Shown here piece by piece: positions 1-12,518 of a stretch of 64,000 nt of DNA. The position numbers and the translations under genes were made by a program. This stretch comes from Myxococcales bacterium (GTDB taxonomy: Bacteria; Myxococcota_A; Polyangia; Haliangiales; Haliangiaceae): contig JADJUF010000007.1 in NCBI GenBank assembly GCA_016717005.1, positions 130,001 through 194,000 on the forward strand, written 5' to 3'. Positions within the stretch are counted from its first letter, which is position 1, and the number at the start of each line of letters is the position of its first letter. The notes under the pieces were generated by a model. That model was not told the DNA's origin and did not search any database. It saw nothing but the letters and a program-made list of their open reading frames with translations.

Positions 1-495
1 GTCGTGCGGCCCCGGGCCGAGTGGACGATCGAGGTGTTGCCGGCGTTCCTGCGCTACGGCCGGCCGCCCGACGGCACCACCACGCTCGACCTGCTGCGCG
101 ATCTGCTGGCGCTGCGGCGCACGCTGATCGGTGAGATCGTCAAGCTGATCGCGGCGCGCATGCCGGCCGGCGGCACGACCGCCGCCCGGGCCCAGGTCGA
201 GCGCGCCTGGGCCGCGCGCGATCGCCCGGCCGCGTTCGTCCACGAGGACTTCCTGGTCATGCGGGCGGTGGTCGAGGCCACCGGGTTCCTGCCGGCGGTG
301 TGGATGCTCAACCGGATCGCCGGGGTCTACCTCGACATCGCCACGGTCGTGACCGTCCGGGTTCCGGACGACTACGTCGTCGCGGCCACCGGCTACCTCG
401 ACGCGCTCGATCGCAAGGACGGCGCCACCGCCGCGACGCGCATCACCGCCTACCTCGATCGCCACGACGCCGCCATGCTGGGAGGCCCGACGTGA
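1..495 (+). CDS. Partial regulator-like protein, possible GntR/FadR FCD domain (5' end outside window)
   Basis: The frame is open from the first base, so the N-terminus lies upstream; about 164 residues are visible. They look all-helical. A His-Glu-Asp-Phe group (H80-F83 counted from the GTG at base 4) is followed by a helix, a layout like the ligand- and metal-binding FCD domain of GntR-type repressors. No DNA-binding domain is visible because it would lie upstream. The stop overlaps the GTG start of the next gene by 4 bases (GTGA), which suggests one transcript with the flavoprotein genes. It could instead be a TetR-type ligand-binding domain or an unrelated helical protein. The family call is tentative. 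Confidence 0.5.
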   Translation, partial: VVRPRAEWTIEVLPAFLRYGRPPDGTTTLDLLRDLLALRRTLIGEIVKLIAARMPAGGTTAARAQVERAWAARDRPAAFVHEDFLVMRAVVEATGFLPAVWMLNRIAGVYLDIATVVTVRVPDDYVVAATGYLDALDRKDGATAATRITAYLDRHDAAMLGGPT

Positions 496-1001
496 CCTAC
501 GCCCACTCGCCGACGACCGCCGCGCTGCTGCACAGCCTGGTGCCGGTGATCCTGCCGCCCGAGGCCAACGACCTGGCCGACGACGTCGTCGCCCACGTCG
601 GGCTGACGATGGGCGCCCTGCCCGCCGGATTCCGGCGCGCGCTCGTGACCGGCATCTTCGGCTACGACGCGCTCGCGGTGGCCTGGGGCCCGGGCGGACG
701 CCGCCGCGCCCACCGCCTGCCGCCGGATCTGGCCGAGCGGTACTACCTGACCTGGGAGCACGGCCCGACCCCGGCCCACGAGCAGTTCGCGAAGGGCATC
801 GGCCAGCTGCTCAAGCTGGCCTGCTACGAGCACCCGACCATGCAGGCCGCGCTCGGCTACACGCCCGCGGCGTGGATCGAGCGGGTCAAGCGCCGGCGGC
901 TCGAGGTCTACCAGGCCGACATCGACCGGCACCAGCGCAGCCTGATCGAGCCCGATCCGCTGCGGCCCAGGGTCGGCGCCCGCGCCAAGGAGCACGTCTG
1001 A
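492..1001 (+). CDS. Small helical partner of the adjacent GMC oxidoreductase (gamma-subunit-like)
   Basis: This 169-residue protein starts at a GTG overlapping the upstream stop and ends in TGATG shared with the next ATG, so the three genes are tightly coupled. No signal peptide or cofactor motif is visible. It is rich in helix-forming residues. Size and position match the small subunit that accompanies some GMC flavoprotein dehydrogenases (FAD glucose dehydrogenase gamma, gluconate dehydrogenase subunit 3) and the extra N-terminal region of fatty-alcohol oxidases. That assignment rests on context and length rather than a signature motif. A conserved hypothetical of other function is possible. 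Confidence 0.6.
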   Translation: MTYAHSPTTAALLHSLVPVILPPEANDLADDVVAHVGLTMGALPAGFRRALVTGIFGYDALAVAWGPGGRRRAHRLPPDLAERYYLTWEHGPTPAHEQFAKGIGQLLKLACYEHPTMQAALGYTPAAWIERVKRRRLEVYQADIDRHQRSLIEPDPLRPRVGARAKEHV

Positions 1002-2551
1002 TGGTGGCCCTGCCTCGCCCCGCGGTCGCGCAGGATCGGATCCCCGCCGGCGTCATCACCCGCGACGCCGTCCACGGCGACCTCGCGCTCGAGGCCGACG
1101 TCGTGATCGTCGGCTCCGGCGCCGGCGGCGCCACGCTGGCGGCCGAGCTGGCCGAGTGCGGGCTCGACGTGGTGATCGTCGAGGAGGGCCGCTACTACAC
1201 GACCCGCGACTTCACCGCCGACGCCTCGGCCGCGGTCCGGACGCTGTACCGCGACGGCGGCGCGTCGATGGCGATCGGCGATCCGCCGGTGCTGTTCCAG
1301 GAGGGCCGCGCGGTCGGCGGCTCGACGGTGATCAACGGCGGCATGTCGTGGCGCACGCCCGAGCGCATCCTCGATCGCTGGTGGCGCGAGGCCGGCATCG
1401 ACGGCGTCCGCCCCGCCGACATGGAGCCGTACTTCGCCCGGGTCGAGCGCCGCATCCACGTCGCCGGCCAGGATCCCGAGTCGATCGGGGAGGACAACCA
1501 CCTGCTCAAGCGCGGCGCCGACGCGATGGGCTGGAAGGTCATCCCCAACCTGCGCAACCAGGTCCACTGCCCGGGCTCGAACAACTGCGCGTTCGGGTGC
1601 CCGACCGGCGCCAAGCAGTCGGCGCTGGTCAGCTACATCCCCCGCGCGCTGCACTTCGGCGCGCGGCTCCTGTCGGACGTCCGGGTCGAGCGCGTCGTGA
1701 TGGCCGGCAAGCGCGCGACCGGCATCGTCGGCCGCGTCGTCGGCGCCGACGGCCGGCCCGGGCACCGGATCAGCGTCCAGGCGAAGCTGACGGTCGCGGC
1801 CTGCGGCGCGATCCAGACCCCGGCGCTGCTCGCGCGGTCGGGCGTGCGCTCGCCGTCGGGCCGGCTCGGCCACAACCTGTCGCTGCACCCCAACGTCAAG
1901 CTGTCGGCGGTGTTCGATCAGCCGGTCCGCGGCTGGGAGGGCGTGCACCAGGCCTTCCAGGTGCGCGAGTTCGAGGGCGAGGGCCTGCTGTTCGCGGCGG
2001 TCAACATCCCGCCCGGCATCCTGGCGATGACCTCGCACCCGCGCGGCGCCGAGCTGCACCGGCTGATGGTCGACTACGACAAGACCGTCGTCGCCGGCAT
2101 GCTGTGCGAGGACACCGCGACCGGGCGCGTCCGCACGATCGCCGGCCGCCCCCAGGCGTTCTACCAGCTGGCCGAGTTCGACGCGCACAAGCTGATCCGC
2201 GGCGTGGCGCTGCTGGCCGAGCTGTTGTTCGCGGCCGGCGCGCGGCGGATCGCGACGCCGTTCGCGGGCGTGCCCGAGCTGACCTCGGCCGACGACACCC
2301 GCGCGCTCTACGCCCACCCGATCGCGCGCAAGGCGATGGAGGTCGTGACCGTCCACATGATGGGCACCGCGGCCATGGGCACCGATCGCGCGCGCGCGGT
2401 CACCGACGGCCACGGCTACGTCCACGACGCCGACGCGCTGATGGTCTGCGACGCCAGCCTGTTCCCCACGCCGATCGGCGTGAACCCGATGGAGACGATC
2501 ATGGCGCTGGCCACCCGGGCCGCCGCGCACGTGCTCGACACCTGGACCTGA
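1001..2551 (+). CDS. FAD-dependent GMC oxidoreductase
   Basis: A 516-residue flavoprotein of the glucose-methanol-choline family that oxidises an alcohol or sugar hydroxyl. The dinucleotide-binding GSGAGG motif is at residues 38-43. The GMC C-terminal domain is complete, with an HMMG segment and a closing GVNPMETIMA motif carrying the usual active-site Asn region. Three cysteines (C190, C196, C200) lie in a CPGSNNCAFGCPTGAKQS segment. Similar Cys-rich segments occur in fatty-alcohol oxidases, and a Cys cluster binds an Fe-S centre in FAD glucose dehydrogenase. The ATG overlaps the previous stop by one base. The substrate cannot be told from sequence; long-chain alcohol or sterol is as likely as sugar. 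Confidence 0.88.
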   Translation: MVALPRPAVAQDRIPAGVITRDAVHGDLALEADVVIVGSGAGGATLAAELAECGLDVVIVEEGRYYTTRDFTADASAAVRTLYRDGGASMAIGDPPVLFQEGRAVGGSTVINGGMSWRTPERILDRWWREAGIDGVRPADMEPYFARVERRIHVAGQDPESIGEDNHLLKRGADAMGWKVIPNLRNQVHCPGSNNCAFGCPTGAKQSALVSYIPRALHFGARLLSDVRVERVVMAGKRATGIVGRVVGADGRPGHRISVQAKLTVAACGAIQTPALLARSGVRSPSGRLGHNLSLHPNVKLSAVFDQPVRGWEGVHQAFQVREFEGEGLLFAAVNIPPGILAMTSHPRGAELHRLMVDYDKTVVAGMLCEDTATGRVRTIAGRPQAFYQLAEFDAHKLIRGVALLAELLFAAGARRIATPFAGVPELTSADDTRALYAHPIARKAMEVVTVHMMGTAAMGTDRARAVTDGHGYVHDADALMVCDASLFPTPIGVNPMETIMALATRAAAHVLDTWT

Positions 2552-2577
2552 TCGCCACTCGACCTGCGAGGACCGCC

Positions 2578-3201
2578 ATGACCACGACCGCGACCACCGC
2601 CACGACGACGCCCGCGCCCGCGCCCGCCCCGACCGCGCCGCCGCCCCGCCCCAACCAGCCGAGCGCGCGCGTGCTCGAGCTCGAGCGCATGTCGCTCGCC
2701 GCGCTCGAGCAGGTGTTCGTGCGCGGCGTGACGCCCGACCTCGCCGGCCTGGCCGGCTGGGAGTTCCGCGGCCTCAACTCGCCGGCGCACTTCAAGCTGC
2801 TCGGCATCAAGAAGTTCGTGAAGGGCTTCTGGCGCGACGCCGCCGGCGCGACCTGGGGCTACAACTACCCGGTCGAGCAGAACCGCATCGCCGACGGCTG
2901 GTACGGCCTGCCGAGCGTGACCGCCCCGAAGCGGTTCGGCTTCTACACGGTCGCGCCGGTCGATCCGACCGCGCGGGACAACCGCTACCTGCACGCGCTC
3001 CTGCTCGACTACGGGCGCGGCGGCAACCCGCGCTTCGACGCGAGCGCCGGCCTGCGCGACTACGTCGTCCAGGTCGACGCCGCCGACCCCGACCTGCTGC
3101 TCGGCAAGGCCTACTACGCGCTCGGCCCGCTGCGGGTGCCGACCGCGTCGTTCTTCATCCTCGAGCGCCACCAGCCGGGGCCGACGACGATCGCGCGCTG
3201 A
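2578..3201 (+). CDS. Conserved hypothetical protein downstream of the GMC oxidoreductase
   Basis: A 207-residue protein beginning 26 bases after the oxidoreductase stop, so probably in the same operon. The first 33 residues are a Thr/Ala/Pro-rich, presumably disordered tail. The rest is a compact domain rich in aromatic residues (WGYNYP, GWYGLPS, FGFYTV). There is no signal peptide, membrane segment or recognisable catalytic motif. I do not recognise the family. Co-occurrence with a GMC dehydrogenase suggests a role in the same oxidation pathway, but nothing in the sequence shows it. Confidence 0.7.
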   Translation: MTTTATTATTTPAPAPAPTAPPPRPNQPSARVLELERMSLAALEQVFVRGVTPDLAGLAGWEFRGLNSPAHFKLLGIKKFVKGFWRDAAGATWGYNYPVEQNRIADGWYGLPSVTAPKRFGFYTVAPVDPTARDNRYLHALLLDYGRGGNPRFDASAGLRDYVVQVDAADPDLLLGKAYYALGPLRVPTASFFILERHQPGPTTIAR

Positions 3202-3248
3202 CGCGCGGGCGGGTTGCGGCGCCGACGGGTGACTGATGCGCCGACGGA

Positions 3249-3710
3249 CTACTGCGCGGGGCCGACCTTGGAGCCGACCGGCACGTCGACGCGCAGCACC
3301 TCGCGGAACGAGAGCTCGACGTCGGCGGGATCGTCGGACGGGTCGACCGCGCGCATCAGCACGATGATCTCGCCGCGGTAGACCGCGCGGTACTCGCGGC
3401 CGACGCCGTCGGTGACGCACCGGAGCACGGTGACCGCGTCGGGGCCGCTGGGCGGCGCGACCGCGCACGGTCCGACGGTGGTGCCGATCGGGTACGACTT
3501 GGCGGCGCCGGTGTGGTCGCCGACCTCCAGGAACAGGTTGAGCTTGCCGTCGGGCACCGGCTGCTGGCCCCAGCCGACGAGGGTCTGCGCGACGACGCCG
3601 GGATCCGGCGGCGCGGAGCCCGAGCCCTGGCCGGGATCGGTCGCAGGCTTCTTGCTTCCGCCGCAGGCGACCAGCACGATGGCGACGACGACGAGGGCAC
3701 GGACACGCAT
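3249..3710 (-). CDS. Small predicted lipoprotein
   Basis: The start is placed at the ATG at 3710 because it gives a clean lipoprotein signal peptide: MRVR, a hydrophobic core, then VLVACGG with the lipobox Cys near residue 17. Mature length is about 137 residues. A Gly/Ser/Pro-rich linker precedes a small beta-rich domain with two further cysteines (around PCAVAPP and VLRCVTD) that could form a disulfide. An upstream ATG in the same frame (3785) would bury the signal peptide. Convergent with the GMC cluster and divergent from the sigma-54 activator. Function unknown. Confidence 0.75.
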   Translation of the reverse strand: MRVRALVVVAIVLVACGGSKKPATDPGQGSGSAPPDPGVVAQTLVGWGQQPVPDGKLNLFLEVGDHTGAAKSYPIGTTVGPCAVAPPSGPDAVTVLRCVTDGVGREYRAVYRGEIIVLMRAVDPSDDPADVELSFREVLRVDVPVGSKVGPAQ

Positions 3711-3802
3711 GCCGTGTTGTAGCAGGCGCGCGCGCGATCGATCGGGCATAGCACCACAGATGTTGGCGCGGTCGCCGACGTTCACGACGGCCGCGCATCC
3801 GG

Positions 3803-3808
3803 TACGAT
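3803..3808 (+). promoter_or_regulatory. -10-like TACGAT six bases before a GTG start (leaderless candidate)
   Basis: TACGAT ends six bases before the GTG of the FHA/sigma-54 activator, so transcription would begin at or within a base or two of the start codon. No Shine-Dalgarno sequence is present. The same hexamer, with the same six-base spacing, precedes the GH15 glycosidase start at 60131. No convincing -35 element is visible. Confidence 0.45.
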
Positions 3809-3814
3809 GGCGCC

Positions 3815-5782
<1,968 letters not shown>

Positions 5783-6095
5783 GCCGCGCGCGGCGCTCAC
5801 CGTCGAGGCTGGCGCCGAGCGCGTACACCTACGACACGTCCGACGAGGATCTGGGCGACCACCGGCCACCTGGTCAGAGCGAGCTGACCAAGGTGCTGAT
5901 CGAACCCGATGCTCATGAGCAGCGGCGCCTGCTGCTCGACACCCGCCTCGACCTGCTCCGCTACAGCTACCCCGGCTTCACCCTCCTGCCGTCCCGGGCC
6001 AGCGCCCTGGTCCAGGCGGGCGTGACCTGGTCCAGCGCCCTGGTCCAGGCGGGCCTGACCTGGGAGCTGTGACCCCGCGCGGCGGGGTGACGGGG
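5783..6095. other. Intergenic stretch with possible gene remnant
   Basis: No confident gene lies between the sigma-54 activator and the AT-hook gene. From GTG 5893 to TGA 6072 a plus-strand frame stays open for 59 codons. Its local composition (LLLDTRLDLLRYSYPGF) looks protein-like. It has no ribosome-binding site and ends in two copies of an 11-residue repeat, so it may be a decayed gene fragment. Low confidence. Confidence 0.4.
6001..6063 (+). repeat. Two tandem copies of a 33-bp unit
   Basis: The first copy spans 6001-6033. The second, nearly identical, spans 6034-6063 and has one internal change (ggcgtg versus ggcctg). Read in the open plus-strand frame, the unit encodes SALVQAGVTW then SALVQAGLTW. 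It lies just before the convergent end of the AT-hook gene. Confidence 0.85.
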
Positions 6096-6278
6096 CTAGC
6101 GGATCTTGCGGGGGCGACCGCGCTTGCGAGGCGCCTCGCCCGACCCGGCGAAGTCGAGCTCTTCCGCGAAGCGCTCCTCGACCATGTCCGAGACCGAGGT
6201 GTGAAGCGAGTCCAGCTTGCGCAGCTCATCGCGCTCGAACTCGGCGAACGAACCATAGATACGCGGCGAGGTAGACAT
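6096..6278 (-). CDS. 60-residue AT-hook protein divergent from parAB
   Basis: Starts at ATG 6278 with a good ribosome-binding site (GGAGAAACCACG just upstream). The first 45 residues are acidic and helical (FAEFERDELRKLDSLH, VEERFAEELDF). The C-terminus is a basic AT-hook with core RGRP (RKRGRPRKIR), a minor-groove DNA-binding motif found in HMGA proteins and in myxobacterial CarD. The protein is therefore likely a small DNA-associated regulator or nucleoid factor. It is transcribed away from parA across a 160-bp AT-richer gap that holds a sigma-70-like promoter and a palindrome. No named family is recognised. DNA binding is inferred from the motif only. Confidence 0.7.
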   Translation of the reverse strand: MSTSPRIYGSFAEFERDELRKLDSLHTSVSDMVEERFAEELDFAGSGEAPRKRGRPRKIR

Positions 6279-6291
6279 CGTGGTTTCTCCC

Positions 6292-6313
6292 TGTAGGACC
6301 CACATGTCCTACA
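6292..6313. promoter_or_regulatory. Palindrome overlapping the AT-hook gene promoter (operator candidate)
   Basis: A perfect 8-bp inverted repeat, TGTAGGAC and GTCCTACA, separated by 6 bases. It covers the -10 element (TAGGAC on the minus strand) and the expected start of transcription, the classic position for a repressor site. It is too short and wrongly placed to act as a terminator. Autoregulation by the AT-hook protein is one possibility, but AT-hooks prefer A/T tracts. Confidence 0.5.
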
Positions 6314-6334
6314 TCTGTTCACAAGGTATTCCAA
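6306..6334 (-). promoter_or_regulatory. Sigma-70-type promoter for the AT-hook gene
   Basis: On the minus strand TTGGAA and TAGGAC are separated by exactly 17 bases. The -10 is 27 bases upstream of ATG 6278, leaving a leader of about 20 bases that contains the GGAGAA ribosome-binding site. The surrounding sequence is clearly richer in A/T than its neighbours. Confidence 0.55.
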
Positions 6335-6438
6335 AGGATCACCTCGGTAAACTTTTCGGCAACGAATTGCGCTGCGTTGCGGGTTCACGACGATGACGCG
6401 ATGGCGCGACGTCAGACGAACGTGCTAACGGCGTCGCG

Positions 6439-7227
6439 ATGACCCGGATCGTCGCGGTCGCGAACCAGAAAGGCGGCGTCGGTAAGACCACGACCGCCAT
6501 CAACCTGGCCGCGTCCGTCGCCAGCCGCGGCTACCACGTGCTCCTGTGCGACTTCGACCCCCAGGGCAACGCGTCCTCCGGGGTCGGCTACCCGCGCGAC
6601 CGGATCGAGCTGTCGATGTACGACGCCCTGGTCGGCGAGGTCGCCCTGGCCGACGTCATCCGGCCGACCGAGATCACGACCTTGTGGGTGGCGCCGGCCA
6701 ACACCGATCTGGTCGGCGCCGAGATCGAGCTGATCAGCGCCGAGCGCCGCGAGTGGATCCTGGCCGACGCGCTGGCGACGGTGAAGGACCGCTACGACTA
6801 CATCGTGATCGACTGCCCGCCGTCGCTCGGCATGCTGACGCTCAACGCCCTGTGCGCCGCCGACGGCGTGGTCGTGCCGATGCAGGCCGAGTACTTCGCG
6901 CTCGAGGGCATCTCGTCCTTGTCGACGACGATCGAGCGGGTCCGCACCACCTACAACCCGCGCTTGACCATCGACGGCGTGCTGTTCTGCATGTTCGACG
7001 CGCGCACCAACCTGTCGGCGCAGGTCCGGGGCGAGGTCCAGTCGTTCTTCGGCGCCAAGGTGTTCGACACGCTGGTGCCGCGCAACGTGCGGCTGTCCGA
7101 GGCGCCGTCCCACGGCAAGCCGGCGCTGCTCTACGACTTCCGCAGCCCGGGCGCCAAGAGCTACCTGGCGGTCGCCGACGAGTACCTGGCCCGCCAGGGC
7201 CAGCCGGCCATGAGGCCGGCGTCGTGA
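6439..7227 (+). CDS. parA: Chromosome-partitioning ATPase ParA (Soj)
   Basis: 262 residues, typical for chromosomal ParA. The deviant Walker A motif KGGVGKTT is at residues 11-18, followed by the CDFDPQGN segment and Walker B YIVIDCPPS. ParA binds nucleoid DNA in its ATP form and, with ParB bound at parS, segregates the replication origin. Its stop overlaps the parB GTG start by 4 bases (GTGA), the usual co-translational arrangement. The upstream gap is AT-rich, but I could not define a promoter for this side. parAB loci are commonly near oriC; no origin features are visible here. Confidence 0.96.
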   Translation: MTRIVAVANQKGGVGKTTTAINLAASVASRGYHVLLCDFDPQGNASSGVGYPRDRIELSMYDALVGEVALADVIRPTEITTLWVAPANTDLVGAEIELISAERREWILADALATVKDRYDYIVIDCPPSLGMLTLNALCAADGVVVPMQAEYFALEGISSLSTTIERVRTTYNPRLTIDGVLFCMFDARTNLSAQVRGEVQSFFGAKVFDTLVPRNVRLSEAPSHGKPALLYDFRSPGAKSYLAVADEYLARQGQPAMRPAS

Positions 7228-8152
7228 GCGACCCCAAGCGCGGCGGGCGCGGCCTCGGGCGCGGCCTCGGGGCCCTGATGCCGGCGAAGCCGCCAGTGGC
7301 GGCGGTCCCGACGGCGGCGCCGGCCGCCCCGGCCGCGATCATCGCCCGCACCTACTTCCAGGCGCCGATCGAGGACGTCTACCCCAGCGCCGAGCAGCCG
7401 CGCCGGCGCTTCGACGACCGCGAGCTCGACGAGCTGGCCGCGTCGATCCGCACCCACGGCGTGATCATGCCGCTGGTCGTGCGGCCGCGGCCCGCCGGCG
7501 GCTACACGCTGATCGCCGGCGAGCGCCGCTGGCGCGCGGCGCAGCGCGCCGGCCGGCACGACGTGCCGGTGGTGATCCAGGACGTCGACTCGCGCGAGGC
7601 GTTCGAGCGCGCGCTGGTCGAGAACCTGCAGCGCGCCGATCTCAACCCGATCGAGGAGGCGCTGGCGTTCCAGCGGCTGATCGACGAGTTCGGCCTGCAC
7701 CAGGACGAGGTCGCGGCCCGGGTCGGCAAGGACCGCTCGACCGTCGCCAACGCGGTGCGGCTGCTCAAGCTGCCCGACGGCGTGCGCGCGATGGTCGAGG
7801 ATCGCCGGCTGTCGATGGGCCACGCCCGCGCGCTGCTCGGGCTCGAGGACACCGCGGCGATCGAGGTGGCCGCCCGCGCCGTCGTGGCCAAGAGCCTGTC
7901 GGTCCGCGCCACCGAGTCGCTGGTGCGCGCCACGCACGATCCCGCCCCGCCGCGCGATCGCGGCCCCGGGACGCCGCGCGGGCCGAGAAGTCGGCCGCCG
8001 CCAAGGACCTCGAGGAGCGCTTGACCCGGGCCCTGGGCGCGCCGGTCACGCTCGACGAGGACGGCGGCGCCAGCAAGGCCGGCACGATCGCCATCCGCTA
8101 CCTCGACCTCGACCACCTCGACCGCCTGCTCGACAAGCTGCTGGTCGAGTAA
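7224..8152 (+). CDS. parB: Chromosome-partitioning protein ParB, with an apparent frame break near its C-terminus
   Basis: Starts at GTG overlapping parA. The first ~250 codons encode a standard ParB: basic N-terminus (GRGLGRGLGALMP), the CTP-binding N domain with GERRWRA, ENLQRADLNPIEEA, and a helix-turn-helix region (VGKDRSTVANAVRLLKLP). After about 7960 that frame turns into Pro/Arg-rich nonsense and stops at 8024. The -1 frame instead continues with a normal ParB dimerisation tail (KDLEERLTRALGAPV ... YLDLDHLDRLLDKLLVE) to the TAA at 8152. A single missing base within about 7960-7972 (cggccccggg) explains both. I annotate the gene to 8152. An assembly indel is more likely than a true mutation in such a core gene. 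Confidence 0.9.
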
Positions 8153-8769
8153 CCAACGTCCGACCACTCGAAGCGCTGCAGGGCGGGCACCTCGGGGGGG
8201 CTCACCGCCGACGGCCCGACGGCTCCGCGGCGTCAGGCCACCCGCACGTCGGCGTCGACGATCCGCAGGCCGCGCCCGAGGGCGTGCTTGCGGGCCGCGG
8301 CGCGACCGTCCTCCCGGGCGTGGTCGCCGTGCTCGTCCCCGGGACACGCCGCGGTCGCAAAGACCTCAGCGGTGTCGCGATCCGACAATGTCCAGGTGGT
8401 GGCCGTGGCCTTGCGGCCCGGCTCGATGATCGTGGACAGGGTCAGGGTGCTAGGCCCCGCGTGGACCGAGTGCCCGCCCACCACCGCCTCACCACGTCGC
8501 CGTCAGCCGGCGATTGCGCCGGCGGGCGCCGCCGGGGGGGGGCGCGGCGGCCGCGCGCCGGGCGCCGCGGCCGGAGGCGTGGGCTCCCGCCGGGCCCGCG
8601 CGTCAGCGCAGCCTTCACCCGCTGTGCCCCCGCCACGCCTCGTGCGCGATCGCTTCGTCACGTCGTCACAGGAACGCCCAACCTCTGCCACGCCACTTCG
8701 AGATTGGAGCGCCGAGGCCGGCGCGGATCAGCGCGGATCGTTGCCCCTGCGGCTTCGAAGGCGGTGCGC
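8153..8769. other. Gene-poor stretch between parB and recG
   Basis: 617 bases without a confident gene. It has one plausible minus-strand reading frame (8233-8484, listed separately) and a run of nine or more G near 8531. Frames overlapping the G-rich part are compositionally poor and mutually exclusive. No parS-like palindrome was found here. Confidence 0.5.
8233..8484 (-). CDS. Hypothetical protein or gene fragment
   Basis: An 83-codon frame starting at GTG 8484. The sequence looks protein-like rather than like a shadow frame: a Ser/Thr-rich beta segment (GPSTLTLSTIIEPG), then a polar helical end with ACPGDEHGDH and GRAAARKHALGRGLRI. It has no ribosome-binding site, and an in-frame stop lies just upstream, so it may be the tail of a gene broken nearby, possibly at the G-run around 8531. 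No family recognised. Confidence 0.3.
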   Translation of the reverse strand: MVGGHSVHAGPSTLTLSTIIEPGRKATATTWTLSDRDTAEVFATAACPGDEHGDHAREDGRAAARKHALGRGLRIVDADVRVA

Positions 8770-11617
<2,848 letters not shown>

Positions 11618-11708
11618 CGCGTCCGGGCTACCACGGTGCGCACGCGTCGTACACCGACGCTGCGCGACTTTGTTGGATCGCCGACTCGCCGCGCGCGCGG
11701 CGGCGGGC

Positions 11709-11714
11709 GATACT
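11709..11714 (+). promoter_or_regulatory. -10-like GATACT eight bases before an ATG (leaderless candidate)
   Basis: GATACT ends eight bases before the ATG of the PilZ protein, with no ribosome-binding site between. The gap to the divergent recG start is only 105 bases, so both promoters must lie within it. No clear -35 element. Confidence 0.4.
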
Positions 11715-11722
11715 TCACCGAC

Positions 11723-12412
11723 ATGGTCGATCGCGAGTTCCCGCGCATGCCCTACGTGGTCGCGGTCGAGTTCAGGTCGGCGTCGTCGTTCCTGATCACC
11801 TACTCGCTCAACCTGTCGCGCGGCGGGTTGTTCGTCGAGACGTTCCAGGATCTGCCGCTCGGCGCGACCGTGGCGCTGACCTTTCGCATCCCCGGCTCTG
11901 GCGAGGTGGTGCTCTCGGGCGTGGTCGCGTGGCGACGCGAGCCCAGCAGCCCCGACGGGCCGCCCGGCATCGGCGTCGAGTTCACCGACATCACCGCGCA
12001 GCTGGGCGAGACCATCGATCAGCTGGTCGCGCAGTTCCACGGCATCGCGATCCTGGTGCTGGCGGCCGACACCAAGGACCGGGCGTCGCTGACCCGGCTG
12101 GTCAAGTCGATCGCGGCGTCGGCCAACATGCTCCAGGCCGCGAGCGCCGCGGTGGCCGAGACGCTGGTGACCGAGGATCTCGATCTGATGGTGATCGACG
12201 TCGACGGCGATCCCGAGGGCGCGATCGCGACCTTGCGCCTGGCCAAGGCGCTGAGCTCCCCGGTGCCGGCGATCGCGCTGGCGTCGACCAAGCGCCTGCG
12301 CGATCACGCGCGCGCGGCGGGCGCCGACGAGATGGTCGGCAACCCGCCGGCGTTCGAGGAGCTGCAGCTCGCGGTGATGCGCGCGCTGGCGCGCCCGAGC
12401 GCGGTGCGCTGA
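11723..12412 (+). CDS. PilZ-domain protein with a receiver-like C-terminal domain
   Basis: 229 residues. The N-terminal half (about 5-105) looks like a PilZ domain, with the NLSRGGLFVET segment matching the DxSxxG-type motif with Asn in place of Asp. PilZ domains often bind cyclic-di-GMP, but a clear RxxxR motif ahead of it is not seen, so binding is uncertain. The C-terminal half (about 110-225) reads like a response-regulator fold (ILVLAADTKD, DLDLMVIDVDGD, AIALAST, GADEMVGNP), probably phosphorylation-independent. Divergent from recG. PilZ-receiver proteins are common in myxobacterial motility and signalling. Function otherwise unknown. Confidence 0.72.
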   Translation: MVDREFPRMPYVVAVEFRSASSFLITYSLNLSRGGLFVETFQDLPLGATVALTFRIPGSGEVVLSGVVAWRREPSSPDGPPGIGVEFTDITAQLGETIDQLVAQFHGIAILVLAADTKDRASLTRLVKSIAASANMLQAASAAVAETLVTEDLDLMVIDVDGDPEGAIATLRLAKALSSPVPAIALASTKRLRDHARAAGADEMVGNPPAFEELQLAVMRALARPSAVR

Positions 12413-12507
12413 TCCCGCGCCCGCGCCGCCAGCGATCGCTCGCCACCGCCGCCGCGCCCGCGCGCAAGATGCGGCGCCGATCGCGCTCGCCCGGCCGAGC
12501 CGCGCGG

Positions 12508-12513
12508 TAGGAT
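12508..12513 (+). promoter_or_regulatory. -10-like TAGGAT five bases before a GTG (leaderless candidate)
   Basis: TAGGAT ends five bases before the GTG start of the Ser/Thr kinase. The element and start (TAGGATGCGCCGTG) closely match the arrangement at 3803 (TACGATGGCGCCGTG). Confidence 0.4.
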
Positions 12514-12518
12514 GCGCC

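Noticed and set aside
7955..7975. Programmed -1 frameshifting in parB
   Set aside because: No classic slippery heptamer or clear downstream structure, and ParB is not known to use it. Several similar breaks in the window favour sequence error.
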